Assembly (NCBI GenBank): GCA_011523795.1
Contig: WTFY01000018.1
Span: forward strand, 1 to 64,000
DNA from: Gammaproteobacteria bacterium
Lineage (GTDB): Bacteria; Pseudomonadota; Gammaproteobacteria; UBA4575
Length of the DNA stretch: 64,000 nt
Direction of reading: 5' to 3'
The position numbers and the translations under genes were made by a program. The notes beneath the pieces are model-generated. The model saw nothing but the letters and a program-made list of their open reading frames with translations, was not told the origin of the DNA and made no database searches. Shown here in pieces: positions 48,604-57,167 of the stretch. Every line of letters begins with the position of its first letter. Position 1 is the stretch's first letter.

Positions 48604-49662
48604 TTATTGGCCTTCCACATCAGTGCGGAACTGTGGAGTGACACCATAGAACGGTCCGATAAACACGACTTCACTGTCGTTCGCGGTCCTGAACGAACCG
48701 CCAGCCGTACCGCCCACCAACCTAGAGACATCGTTGCTATCCGCAAGGGTCGAGAACTTGCCGCTCCACGATCCCTCGGAGGATACAATGTCCCGGTGTG
48801 GATTCGTGATCTCCACACCTGATCCTGAGAACGTGCCGTCCGGCCGGATAGGCAGCTCAAGAAGGTCGGCACGATAGGTTGAAGGTGCTGCAAATTTAGT
48901 CACAAAAGTATTGTCCGCGGCCATAACAATATCCCCCGCCAGGGAAATATTGTCTACCACGCCCGCGATGGTCATGTCTGAAAAGTCTGCAGTAAACGTC
49001 ACGTCTCCCATGTATTCCCCATATTGTCGGATGGCAAAAGGAAGTCCTGCTATGACCATCGCATCCGGCTCGGTAATCAAGGAAACAAACAGCCCACGGG
49101 CCTCACCGTTATAGGTCGCGGTGCCGAGTTCAGGCAGGACGGGCGTACCCATGAACTCGGGGCCGTCCATGAAGGCTCCCACTTCAACCGAAGTGATCGT
49201 TTCAAATGCATCCTCCACGCGGCCACTGGGTATGGGATTGGCCTTGCGCTCTCCTTCAATATGAATCCACCAGCCCCCCGCAGTATAGTCTGAAAAGTCG
49301 TCATTGCCCCATGAGACATCTACCGTGGCCGTGGTGATGCTCCCCGCACCCTGGTCTGTAATGCGTGAGTGGATACGAGGTCTTCCAGCCCTGTCGGTCT
49401 GGTTGGGGTCATGTTCTGTCACCACGTGCTGGCTGCTGTCTAGCGTCAGCGTGCTGCGGTCCTGCCGAGTGACGGTCAAAACCACGTCCGTACCATCGAA
49501 TGTACTACGAACTGCCTCGGAAGCAGGTATCCGGTTCGCAGCATCACGTGCACCTGCAATGGTAGTGGTCAAGGGCTCCGGTACAAAGGGGCTCCCGCCA
49601 CCACCACATGCAGTCAAAATGAACGCAGAAACGAATAGGGCTAGGATGTAGACTGGCTTCAT
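48604..49662 (-). CDS. Surface lipoprotein, probable beta-rich
   Basis: A 352-residue predicted lipoprotein; signal with lipobox LTAC at about 16-19 followed by GGGGSPF. It is rich in Gly, Thr and Ser with alternating hydrophobic residues, fitting a beta-barrel or sandwich. RLVGGTAGGSFRT and VFIGPFYGV near the end resemble the TbpB-like barrel of the next gene. AGGAGG precedes the ATG. It is followed by the TbpB-like lipoprotein gene and preceded, after 331 bp, by the outer-membrane barrel gene. Confidence 0.7.
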   Translation of the reverse strand: MKPVYILALFVSAFILTACGGGGSPFVPEPLTTTIAGARDAANRIPASEAVRSTFDGTDVVLTVTRQDRSTLTLDSSQHVVTEHDPNQTDRAGRPRIHSRITDQGAGSITTATVDVSWGNDDFSDYTAGGWWIHIEGERKANPIPSGRVEDAFETITSVEVGAFMDGPEFMGTPVLPELGTATYNGEARGLFVSLITEPDAMVIAGLPFAIRQYGEYMGDVTFTADFSDMTIAGVVDNISLAGDIVMAADNTFVTKFAAPSTYRADLLELPIRPDGTFSGSGVEITNPHRDIVSSEGSWSGKFSTLADSNDVSRLVGGTAGGSFRTANDSEVVFIGPFYGVTPQFRTDVEGQ

Positions 49663-49993
49663 AGAGATCCTCCTTAAGTAGGCTGAAGATTAAACGGAAT
49701 TCGCAGAAAAAGCCAGAAAGTGCCATGCCGGAATCGCACAGTCGGCCTGGAGCAGGCACGTATCCACAAAAGCATAGAAAGGATTTGGAAATTAAATGCC
49801 AGAAAATATTTTAGAATCTTGAACATGGGCTGTTTTCGTGAAGTCACGTTGGGCAACCAAGATAAGGCATGCCGCAGGCAAAGACGGTTACTTCGCACAC
49901 ACTGCAAGAAATTCTGGAATTAGCCGAGACTGTCATGTCTCCCGCTCTATCCAAACTCAGGAGCATGACAGTACACTCAAAATCTTACTTTTT
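49663..49993. other. Gap between the outer-membrane protein gene and the lipoprotein gene
   Basis: No gene is seen. It holds a 9-bp inverted repeat, ACTGTCATG (49929-49937) and CATGACAGT (49964-49972), 22 bases past the stop of the barrel gene, which could form a hairpin in its transcript. The promoter of the lipoprotein pair should also lie here but was not identified. Confidence 0.4.
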
Positions 49994-50959
49994 TTAGAAC
50001 TGGTACTTGAGATTCACGCTAACGGCAAACATCTCGATGCCGTCAAGCTTGATACGCCCACTCACATGTTCCCGGTCACCTCCGGCGGCCTGCGCCGGGG
50101 TACGCAGGTAGGGCGGGTGGCCACGCAACGGATTCCACACGACCCCTCCATCAACGAAGGAATCAAAATCGACCCAACGGCCCTTGACCCCCAACATCAA
50201 CGACTCGGTCAACTCGTAGTCCACTCCTGCCAATATCTGATAGCCAAACAGCGTATCATCTAGCTCTGTATCTGCGTGACTGGATGTGCTGGCAAGATTT
50301 GCCCTGACTTCCGCTGCATTGGGCAAGCCTTCTCCGGTCGTGATCGCACTTGCATCGCTGTTTCTCGCCCACAAGCTGCCATACTCCGCCTCGGTAAATC
50401 CGAAGCCCACACCCACCCCGACATACGGCGTGAACTTGCTGTCGCCGGCAAAATCCATGTACAGGTTGGCAAACAGGTTGTGTGAGGTGAGGCTGCCGAG
50501 ACGGTCGACCGTCCTCACAAGTTCCTGCGCAAGCTTGTCGCCCTGTACACCCGAGGCCCCGGGCACATCAGAAGTTTCGTCATAGCCGGTATCGCGGTAG
50601 AAGTACTCCAGTTCCACACGGAAACGGGAGTCACGAAAGCGATAGCCGATTGCCGTGCCAAACAGAACGCCCTCGTCAGAGCTGATACTATTTCTCCAGC
50701 CGCCTGCCGCTCCCCGGTTCGGCCCGGTGCAGTTGTAACTCTCATACCCTGGAGTCTGCGTGACCGTTTCGTACATGGAATTGATGTATCCGTCGCACAC
50801 ACTGGCCCGATCGTTACTTTTCCCGGCCACATCCACTGACCCGCCGAAATTCATGCCCAGTTCGCTGCTGAGATAGAATCCTTCGGCGTGCACAGGGCTC
50901 ACAATGCAAAAAGCGGTCAGAGTAACCAGTGAAATCCCAAACGAGAAAAGCCTGTTCAT
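49994..50959 (-). CDS. Outer-membrane beta-barrel protein
   Basis: A 321-residue protein with a signal peptide (1-25, ending VHA-EGF), alternating hydrophobic beta strands, the glycine-rich TPYVGVGVGFGF typical of porin-like barrels, and a C-terminal phenylalanine (NLKYQF) as needed by the BAM complex. Two cysteines in a loop (CDGYINS, YNCTGP) may form a disulfide. AAGGAAGG precedes the ATG. It lies upstream of the lipoproteins on the same strand; its function is unknown. Confidence 0.82.
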   Translation of the reverse strand: MNRLFSFGISLVTLTAFCIVSPVHAEGFYLSSELGMNFGGSVDVAGKSNDRASVCDGYINSMYETVTQTPGYESYNCTGPNRGAAGGWRNSISSDEGVLFGTAIGYRFRDSRFRVELEYFYRDTGYDETSDVPGASGVQGDKLAQELVRTVDRLGSLTSHNLFANLYMDFAGDSKFTPYVGVGVGFGFTEAEYGSLWARNSDASAITTGEGLPNAAEVRANLASTSSHADTELDDTLFGYQILAGVDYELTESLMLGVKGRWVDFDSFVDGGVVWNPLRGHPPYLRTPAQAAGGDREHVSGRIKLDGIEMFAVSVNLKYQF

Positions 50960-51384
50960 GCTTACACCTTCCTTAAATTCTTCTCCAGTTCATTGATTCC
51001 TGTTTGCTGAAATTCACATGCAGAAGTCAGCTCATACACTAGCAAGATATCCATGTTTTTGGTGTGATGAACCTGACCAATTTCATGTTTTTTACATGAT
51101 CCGCAGTGATAGTACCGTATTTGAATCATGATTCAACGAAGAAGGCCTGCATGCCGGGAAATCACAAGCCCCACAAACGCTTAATGATCATAAGTATTCC
51201 ACCCTCCAGATGTGCTCCATGTATCCGAGCCATACCTTGAGTGTGGATTTCGCCCAGGATTGGCTGCCCCAGGATATCGCTAAAGGATGCATGAAGAGAG
51301 GCATGATGTGCCGGTCGAACCCGTCAGGGACAACCCCTTGCTGCAAAAGTGTTACCTATGTCCCCGGTAAGGAACCCTTCACCA
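50960..51384. promoter_or_regulatory. Upstream region of the barrel gene, with two palindromes
   Basis: No gene is seen. Two symmetric sites are present: TCATGT-TTTTT-ACATGA (51083-51099) and the perfect 16-bp palindrome TTGAATCATGATTCAA (51121-51136). The second has the spacing TGAAT-N4-ATTCA of an ArgR box, but with C/G in the middle. They lie about 125 and 160 bases before the barrel gene start. The plus-strand frame across the tRNA is an antisense artefact. Confidence 0.5.
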
Positions 51385-51461
51385 ATGGTGGGTCGTATAG
51401 GATTCGAACCTATGACCATCGGGTTAAAAGCCCGGTGCTCTACCAACTGAGCTAACGACCC
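51385..51461 (-). tRNA. tRNA-Lys (UUU)
   Basis: Reads GGGTCGT...ACGACCC with a 7-bp acceptor stem, D-arm GCTC/GAGC, loop CTTTTAA with anticodon TTT, T-arm ATAGG-TTCGAAT-CCTAT, and encoded CCA at the 3' end. The match to E. coli tRNA-Lys is close. It is 77 bases long instead of 76. After the anticodon loop there are four Cs (CCCCG), so pairing leaves a C28-C42 mismatch with a long variable loop, or one bulged C in the anticodon stem. Confidence 0.95.
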
Positions 51462-51523
51462 ACGAGACGCGGTATCGTACATCAAAACCCTGTCCGGCTC
51501 TATGCATAAAATCCGCCAGGATG

Positions 51524-52234
51524 TCATTTAGAAATATATTGTGTAGGATCTTCAATCCCAGCCTCCATGAACCCTTGTTTCCTGAACCGGCATGCATCAC
51601 ATACCCCGCATGCGCGTCCTTTCCTGTCTGCGGAATAACAAGACACCGTTAACGAATAATCGATTCCAAGTTCCATGCCCAGTTGAATAATTTCAGATTT
51701 GGTCAGCGAAATGATAGGAGTGTGTATCATCAGCCTCTGCCCTTCCACACCCGCTTTAGTGGCCAAATTAGCCATTCCCTGATAGGCCTCGATGTATTCA
51801 GGCCTGCAATCCGGGTATCCTGAAAAATCCACAGCATTCACTCCAATGAAGATATCCTGTGCCTGTGATACTTCAGACCATGCCAGTGCAATGGAAAGGA
51901 ATATCGTGTTGCGTGCCGGAACATAGGTTACCGGTATGCCTGCAGCAGGGCGGTCGGGTACCCTCACCGTACTGTCTGTAAGCGCCGAGCCCTTGAAGAC
52001 CGACAGGTCTACATCGATAATCCTGTGCTCGGCGAGGTTAAATTCTCGTGCAATCTTGATTGCAGCATCCAGTTCAGCATCATGGCGCTGGCCATACCTG
52101 ATGCTCAACCCGAGACACTCAAACCCTTCGGATTGTGCAATGGCAAGCGTTGTAGTGGAATCCAGTCCCCCGGAAATGAGAACGATGGCTTTCTTACCCT
52201 TTGACAGCAATTTTTGTGGATGCGGAGCACTCAA
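51524..52234 (-). CDS. queC: 7-cyano-7-deazaguanine synthase QueC
   Basis: A 236-residue enzyme that turns 7-carboxy-7-deazaguanine into preQ0 with ATP and ammonia, for queuosine in tRNA. The ATP loop is [16 protein letters not shown], and zinc is bound by [14 protein letters not shown] near the C-terminus. Its start overlaps queE by four bases. Its stop lies 62 bp upstream of the 5' end of the tRNA-Lys gene, which is on the same strand. Confidence 0.96.
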   Translation of the reverse strand: MSAPHPQKLLSKGKKAIVLISGGLDSTTTLAIAQSEGFECLGLSIRYGQRHDAELDAAIKIAREFNLAEHRIIDVDLSVFKGSALTDSTVRVPDRPAAGIPVTYVPARNTIFLSIALAWSEVSQAQDIFIGVNAVDFSGYPDCRPEYIEAYQGMANLATKAGVEGQRLMIHTPIISLTKSEIIQLGMELGIDYSLTVSCYSADRKGRACGVCDACRFRKQGFMEAGIEDPTQYISK

Positions 52235-52917
52235 CGGCCCCGCTCATTCCCCCAAAGCAGTTTGTGCAATTGTATCTGAAGGCGAACAGGTAATCGATCT
52301 TCCAGCATCCACTCTGCCAGCTGCCTGGGAGAAAGCTGATCAAAGCTGGGAGAAAACAGCACTTCACATAAATGGGTAAGCTTGTATTCCCGTACGAAAT
52401 CCCTGGACCAGATGTAATCTGGCCTGGAGCAGATTACAAACTTCACCTGATCTTGCTTGCGCAAATACTTGATATTCTCAAGGATATTTCTCTCATGCTC
52501 ACCTGAACCCGGAGTCTTGATATCCATCACTTTCGTTACACGCGGATCAATCAGGCTCACGTCCTGAGCCCCGCTGGTTTCAATAGATACAATGAAGCCC
52601 CTGTCACAGAGGCCGGCAAGCAGCTTCAGACTGTTCCTTTGTGCAAGCGGTTCACCTCCAGTGAGAGTGACATGCCTGAGGTCATACCGGCTAATCTCTT
52701 TCACGATCTCATCCAACGTCAGCCATTTGCCTCCTGCAAATGCATACGTGGTATCACAATACTGGCAGCGCAGTGGACACCCTGTAAGGCGAATGAATAC
52801 GGTGGGAATTCCCGTGTAAGTTGATTCTCCCTGTATGGAGCAGAAGATTTCTGTGACACGCAGCTTCAATGACTCAAGTTCCACGTTCAGTGGATTTAAA
52901 GCAATGGCTACTGACAC
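52231..52917 (-). CDS. queE: 7-carboxy-7-deazaguanine synthase QueE
   Basis: A 228-residue radical SAM enzyme of queuosine synthesis. The cluster motif is CPLRCQYC (C-x3-C-x2-C) after [20 protein letters not shown], and [10 protein letters not shown] and [11 protein letters not shown] follow. It starts at a GTG four bases downstream of the cpoB stop, so it probably shares the tol-pal transcript. The N-terminus before LKLRVTEIF is slightly long. Confidence 0.93.
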   Translation of the reverse strand: MSVAIALNPLNVELESLKLRVTEIFCSIQGESTYTGIPTVFIRLTGCPLRCQYCDTTYAFAGGKWLTLDEIVKEISRYDLRHVTLTGGEPLAQRNSLKLLAGLCDRGFIVSIETSGAQDVSLIDPRVTKVMDIKTPGSGEHERNILENIKYLRKQDQVKFVICSRPDYIWSRDFVREYKLTHLCEVLFSPSFDQLSPRQLAEWMLEDRLPVRLQIQLHKLLWGNERGR

Positions 52918-52920
52918 CCT

Positions 52921-53799
52921 TCAGTAGCCCTCTCTAGACATCCGCTCCAGACGCTCCTGTGCCATTTTTGCCACATTGGAATTGGGGAACTGTGCGCGCA
53001 ACCTGGTCAATTCATCCCGTGCCTCCTGAAATTTCCCCAGCTCATAGTACGTATAACCAAGCTTCAGCCTGGCATCCGCCAACTTGGAGCTGGCAGGGTA
53101 TTTTTCAACGACGGTGGAGAACTCCGTCAGTGCGCGAGGGTACCTCTTGGAAACATAGTTGGCCTCGGCGAGCCAGTATTGGGCATTTGCAGCGTACTTG
53201 CTGTCTGGGTGTTTTCGCAGGAATTCTTCAAACGCAGAAACTGAATCATCGTATTTGCCAGACTTCAGCAAAGTAAAGGCAATTTTGTAATCTTTGGTCG
53301 CATCACTTGTAGACCCAAGCGCTATGACCTGCCCTGCACCCTCAGGCTCTGTTGGGGCAGGCGAAGAAGCTGTATCCGGCTGGAGAGAAGCCGGTGCATC
53401 CGCTACTGCAGGGAGTGTCGATGCTTCCTCTGCAGTGCCCGCCAAGTTGCTTGAAGGAACAACCTGTCCAGTACTGCCAGACCCTGCAGCAGATGTGGTA
53501 TCAGACAAAGCCTGAAGACGACGGGCAAGATTCAGATATTGTTCCCGCTGCAAGGTTTTAATACTGTTGAGTTCATACCTAAGCTTTTCATTTTCCCCGC
53601 GCAGTTCTCGTACTTCACGATGCAGGTCTGCAGTACGCTGTGCCAGGTCAAGCAAAGCCTGATTATTCACCACCTGTTCAATTTTCTGTACCTTTTCAGC
53701 AAGTGCATTGAACCTTGCATCCAGGGTTTCCTCTGCCACAGCCATCACAGGAAACTGCAGGATAACCGCCACCAAAAAGATAATTACACGTACTCGCAA
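52921..53799 (-). CDS. cpoB: Cell division coordinator CpoB (YbgF)
   Basis: A 292-residue periplasmic protein of the Tol-Pal system that links outer-membrane constriction with peptidoglycan synthesis. It has a signal peptide (about 1-22), an N-terminal coiled coil (about 25-95) that forms trimers, a Ser/Pro/Ala-rich linker, and C-terminal TPR repeats (DYKIAFTLLKSGKYDDSVSAFEEFL...). It lies 28 bp after pal. Confidence 0.93.
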   Translation of the reverse strand: MRVRVIIFLVAVILQFPVMAVAEETLDARFNALAEKVQKIEQVVNNQALLDLAQRTADLHREVRELRGENEKLRYELNSIKTLQREQYLNLARRLQALSDTTSAAGSGSTGQVVPSSNLAGTAEEASTLPAVADAPASLQPDTASSPAPTEPEGAGQVIALGSTSDATKDYKIAFTLLKSGKYDDSVSAFEEFLRKHPDSKYAANAQYWLAEANYVSKRYPRALTEFSTVVEKYPASSKLADARLKLGYTYYELGKFQEARDELTRLRAQFPNSNVAKMAQERLERMSREGY

Positions 53800-53827
53800 G
53801 TCTCCGTCTCCCGATCCATCCAGGATT

Positions 53828-54427
53828 CTAATACACCAGTTCTACCCGTCTGTTTTGCTGCCAAATTTCATCACCCGTACCCATCGCTGCAGGCTTTTCT
53901 TCTCCAAAACTGACTATATCCACCCGATCTTCAAGTATCCCCTGCAGCAGTATGCGCTCGCGGACTTCCTGGGCACGACGCTCACCAAGAGCCAGGTTGT
54001 ACTCCCGGGTTCCGCGTTCGTCCGCATGCCCTTCCAGACGCACTCTCATACCCGGATTTCTCTCAAGAACACTTACCATGTGTGTGATGATTGGCAAGAA
54101 TTCATCCCTGATATCACTGCTGTTGTAGTCAAAATAAATTATTTTTCCAAGATCAGCAAATTCTCCCGATCCAGCCGCACCTGATGTGCCCGATGTGCCC
54201 GATGTGCCCGATGAAGCGTCCTGATCTCCCAGTTTTTCAATGGCCAAACCATCTTCACTGGCCATTCCGGAAATTCCTGAAGCATCCTCGCCCGATGCGC
54301 TGACTGCAGAATCTTTCTGGTCCTGAGTTCCCGGGCTTTCCACCATCTGCTGCGTGTGAGTTCCACAGCCCCCGAGCACCATCAGCACACCTGCCCACAA
54401 CACGCTAATCAGTAATCGCTTGATCAT
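53828..54427 (-). CDS. pal: Peptidoglycan-associated lipoprotein Pal
   Basis: A 199-residue outer-membrane lipoprotein. The signal ends in lipobox LGGC (about 17-20). The C-terminal OmpA domain holds IIYFDYNSSDI, GHADERGTREYNLALGERRA and GEEKPAAMG for peptidoglycan binding. The linker contains a Gly-Thr-Ser repeat from a 9-bp tandem repeat. The ATG at 54427 with AAGGAA upstream is preferred; an upstream open stretch to 54580 overlaps tolB. Confidence 0.95.
   Translation of the reverse strand: MIKRLLISVLWAGVLMVLGGCGTHTQQMVESPGTQDQKDSAVSASGEDASGISGMASEDGLAIEKLGDQDASSGTSGTSGTSGAAGSGEFADLGKIIYFDYNSSDIRDEFLPIITHMVSVLERNPGMRVRLEGHADERGTREYNLALGERRAQEVRERILLQGILEDRVDIVSFGEEKPAAMGTGDEIWQQNRRVELVY
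54183..54209. repeat. Three 9-bp tandem repeats in pal
   Basis: GATGTGCCC is repeated exactly three times on the plus strand, in frame with pal, coding Gly-Thr-Ser units in the linker between the lipid anchor and the OmpA domain. Copy number changes would keep the frame and alter linker length. Confidence 0.9.
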
Positions 54428-54455
54428 GCCAATATTTCCTTGTCTGTATTGAGTG

Positions 54456-55754
54456 TTAATCATTAAATGGAGACCATGCCGGCGCACGTACGCCTTCGCC
54501 AGCCCGATGCAACCTCCGGTTGACTCTTCCATTGGAGCTGACAGCTGCCAACATGTTACGCCCTTGTACCGAAGTCGCATACAAGATTATTTTCCCATTG
54601 GGTGCATAACTGGGACCCTCATCCATATTACCCTCTGTAAGCACCCGCAATTTACCACTACGCAGATCCATGACAGCTATACGAAAGCCACTACCGTTAT
54701 TATGCACCATGGCGAGATGACGACCATCCGGGGAAATTTCCGGCGCAGCATTATACCTGCCTTCACGGGTAACGCGTTCCACCCGACGCTCTCGCACCAA
54801 TACACGGTAGATCTGGGTCTCCCCTTGCCGATCTGATGTGAATAATAGCGCTTTACTGTCAGGCGTCCAACAAGCTTCTGTATCGATAATTTTCTCATTA
54901 TCGGTAATACGCTTAAGGTGCCCAGTCTGAGCATCCATAATGTAAATATCCGGACTCCCGTGTATCGAGAGTGTAAGAGCGAGATACCGTCCATCCGGAG
55001 ACCAGGCCGGTGCACTGTTCATGCCGCTTTGTGCAGATGCCCTGATTCGAGTCCCCCTCGTCACGTCCTGAACGTAAATAGCAGAATTGCCGCCTTCAAA
55101 CGAGACATAGGCCAGGCGCATGCCGTCCGGAGACCAGCTGGGAGACATCAATTGTCCAGCAGAGGAAAATATAGTCCTTGAATTGAAACCATCCATGTCT
55201 GCAATCCGCAGCTCATACTTCGTTCCTGCTGAATCCTGAACAGTCTCTACATAGGCAATACGTGTACTGAATGTGCCACGAACTCCAATCAACTCCTCAA
55301 ACACCATGTCGCTGATCTTGTGCGCAACCTTGCGAACATCCTTGCGGTTCACCGAAGAGATCGCATGGCCCGACAGCTTCTTCTGGCGCACCAGATCATA
55401 CAGGCGAAATTCTATCCGGTACTCATCTTCTGACACCCTGGATACCCTGCCTGCCAGCAGGCTTTCAGCACCCGAATTGCGCCAGGCACGATAGTCCAGC
55501 CCGGGTGAACCGGCTACCGTACGGGGAAGAAGATTACGGTCGAGCACATCGAAAAGGCCACTACTGTGCAGATCATTACTGATAATGTTCTCCAGTTTCT
55601 GGGGGCCTGCATACTTGTCCCCTGCAAAGGCCGTAATTGCAATCGGCAATGCGCCCTCAACACCTTCTGTAATCTCGATCTCCATAACTGCCGGAGAATC
55701 CAGCCACACAAGACACAGTAAAAGCGTCGCTACGATTCTGGATAATGCCTTCAT
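54456..55754 (-). CDS. tolB: Tol-Pal system beta-propeller protein TolB
   Basis: A 432-residue periplasmic protein that contacts Pal and TolA. It has a signal peptide (about 1-22), an N-terminal domain (EIEITEGVEGALPIAI...), and a six-bladed propeller with repeats such as SPSWSPDGMRLAYVSFE, APAWSPDGRYLALTL and DTEACWTPDSKALLFTSD. Its start overlaps tolA by four bases. Confidence 0.97.
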   Translation of the reverse strand: MKALSRIVATLLLCLVWLDSPAVMEIEITEGVEGALPIAITAFAGDKYAGPQKLENIISNDLHSSGLFDVLDRNLLPRTVAGSPGLDYRAWRNSGAESLLAGRVSRVSEDEYRIEFRLYDLVRQKKLSGHAISSVNRKDVRKVAHKISDMVFEELIGVRGTFSTRIAYVETVQDSAGTKYELRIADMDGFNSRTIFSSAGQLMSPSWSPDGMRLAYVSFEGGNSAIYVQDVTRGTRIRASAQSGMNSAPAWSPDGRYLALTLSIHGSPDIYIMDAQTGHLKRITDNEKIIDTEACWTPDSKALLFTSDRQGETQIYRVLVRERRVERVTREGRYNAAPEISPDGRHLAMVHNNGSGFRIAVMDLRSGKLRVLTEGNMDEGPSYAPNGKIILYATSVQGRNMLAAVSSNGRVNRRLHRAGEGVRAPAWSPFND

Positions 55755-56698
55755 GATGACTTTGGACTGAACGTAAATAGCACTTCCCGGTCAAAGAGTT
55801 CCGGCGCAGGGGGTTCTGGCAGGGGGTCTGCTTTCCATACGGCCTTTTCAACAGAATCGCGAAATTCATCATTTCCCGTGCAATTCTCAACGACTACATC
55901 ATTTACGACGCCCCCCAGACTCTGCAGTACCAGCACCCTGCACTGGTCATCCGCCTGATAGTCCAGAGGCTTGCGCCAGTTACGTTCAATCTTGTTGCGA
56001 ATTGCATCCTGGTACTCTGCAATCAGTCGGCTCCTTTCACGCGCCTTTAGTACGCGCTGTGCCTCCGCATTCAACTCGGCTTCCTCTTGCTCAAGACTGG
56101 CAAGCCGCTGCCTGTCGATTGCTGCCTGCTCCTGCTCCTTGCGTTTTTTCAGTTCAGCCAGTCTCCTTGCTTCGGCCGCCTTCTTCTGTTCTGCTCGCCT
56201 CTTTGCTTCGGCCTTCTTCTTCAATTCTGCTCGTCTCTTGGCCTCGGCCTTCTTCTGCTCAGCCACTCTTCTTTTTTCTTCCGCCAAGCGTTTTCTCTCA
56301 ATCTCGGCCTGTTTCCTGACTTCTTCAGCCCGTTTCTTTTCTTGCTTGGCTTTTTGCTCTGCCAGGCGAGCCTTCTTCCTTTCAGCCTCAAGCTCGTCCT
56401 GAAGTCTTTTTTCCTTTTCGGCCTGTTTCAGCCGCTGCTGTTCAAGCCGCTTCTGCTCCGTAAGCTGTTGCTGACGCTCCAACTCCTTGCGACGCAACGC
56501 CTCCTCCCTGCGCCTTTGATTCTCAACCAGTTCAGCCTCATCGATGACCTTTGCTTTTACCGTATTGATTACCTTATGCGGGGTTGACTCGCGCTCCTGC
56601 TTTACCTGGTAGCCAAGCGCCAATAGCATGAAAGCACCCACATGGACCACTACTGCGATTGCAATGGACAAGGGAAGGTGTTTATTCGTTCGAGACAC
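55751..56698 (-). CDS. tolA: Cell envelope integrity protein TolA
   Basis: A 315-residue inner-membrane protein. One N-terminal helix (about 8-28) is followed by a long Lys/Glu/Ala/Arg helical domain (about 50-215) spanning the periplasm, and a C-terminal domain (IRNKIERNWRKPLDY...CRVLVLQSLGGVVNDV) that contacts TolB and Pal. The central region is rich in repeats such as AEAKRRAELKKKAEAKRR. It lies 7 bp after tolR. Confidence 0.96.
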   Translation of the reverse strand: MSRTNKHLPLSIAIAVVVHVGAFMLLALGYQVKQERESTPHKVINTVKAKVIDEAELVENQRRREEALRRKELERQQQLTEQKRLEQQRLKQAEKEKRLQDELEAERKKARLAEQKAKQEKKRAEEVRKQAEIERKRLAEEKRRVAEQKKAEAKRRAELKKKAEAKRRAEQKKAAEARRLAELKKRKEQEQAAIDRQRLASLEQEEAELNAEAQRVLKARERSRLIAEYQDAIRNKIERNWRKPLDYQADDQCRVLVLQSLGGVVNDVVVENCTGNDEFRDSVEKAVWKADPLPEPPAPELFDREVLFTFSPKSS

Positions 56699-56705
56699 GA
56701 GCCAG

Positions 56706-57152
56706 TCAGTTTTCGAATTTTTGCTCGGCAGGATCCGTAATCAGGCCAACATTTTCAGCGCCTGCCTCCTGCAGCATCACCATCACCGAAACCATCCGTC
56801 CATAATCAACCGCCCTGTCTCCTCGTACATAAACGGGATTGCCATGCTCATTAGACAGGATTTTTTCAACCTGGTTTCTGAAAAACTGGTCCGAGACAGG
56901 CCGCTTCGGTGATTCCGACTTGTTTACAAACACGCGACCAAACCGGTCCACAGAGATGATCAAGGGATCCTGGGTCTCCTGCGTCTTTGCAATCTGCTTC
57001 GCAGGCGCTTCGGGCAGCTCCACTTCCACACCCTGATGGAACAAGGGCGCAGTGATCATGAATATGACCAGCAGCACCAACGTAACATCCACGTAGGGAA
57101 CCACGTTGATCTCCGACATGTACCTGCGACGGCGACCTGCTACATATGCCAT
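56706..57152 (-). CDS. tolR: Tol-Pal system protein TolR
   Basis: A 148-residue inner-membrane protein of the ExbD/TolR type. One helix follows MSEINVVPYVDVTLVLLVIFMITAPL, holding the aspartate that carries protons with TolQ, and the rest is periplasmic. It lies 15 bp after tolQ. Confidence 0.96.
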   Translation of the reverse strand: MAYVAGRRRRYMSEINVVPYVDVTLVLLVIFMITAPLFHQGVEVELPEAPAKQIAKTQETQDPLIISVDRFGRVFVNKSESPKRPVSDQFFRNQVEKILSNEHGNPVYVRGDRAVDYGRMVSVMVMLQEAGAENVGLITDPAEQKFEN

Positions 57153-57167
57153 ATCCGTCCATCCCCC

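Noticed and set aside
51210-51455. Plus-strand 81-residue frame ending RIRTYDHRVKSPVLYQLS
   Set aside because: It runs antisense through the tRNA-Lys gene; this ending is a well-known false translation of the complement of a tRNA.
54428-54580. Longer start for pal
   Set aside because: The extra part overlaps tolB and comes before the clear lipoprotein signal; the ATG at 54427 has a good ribosome site.
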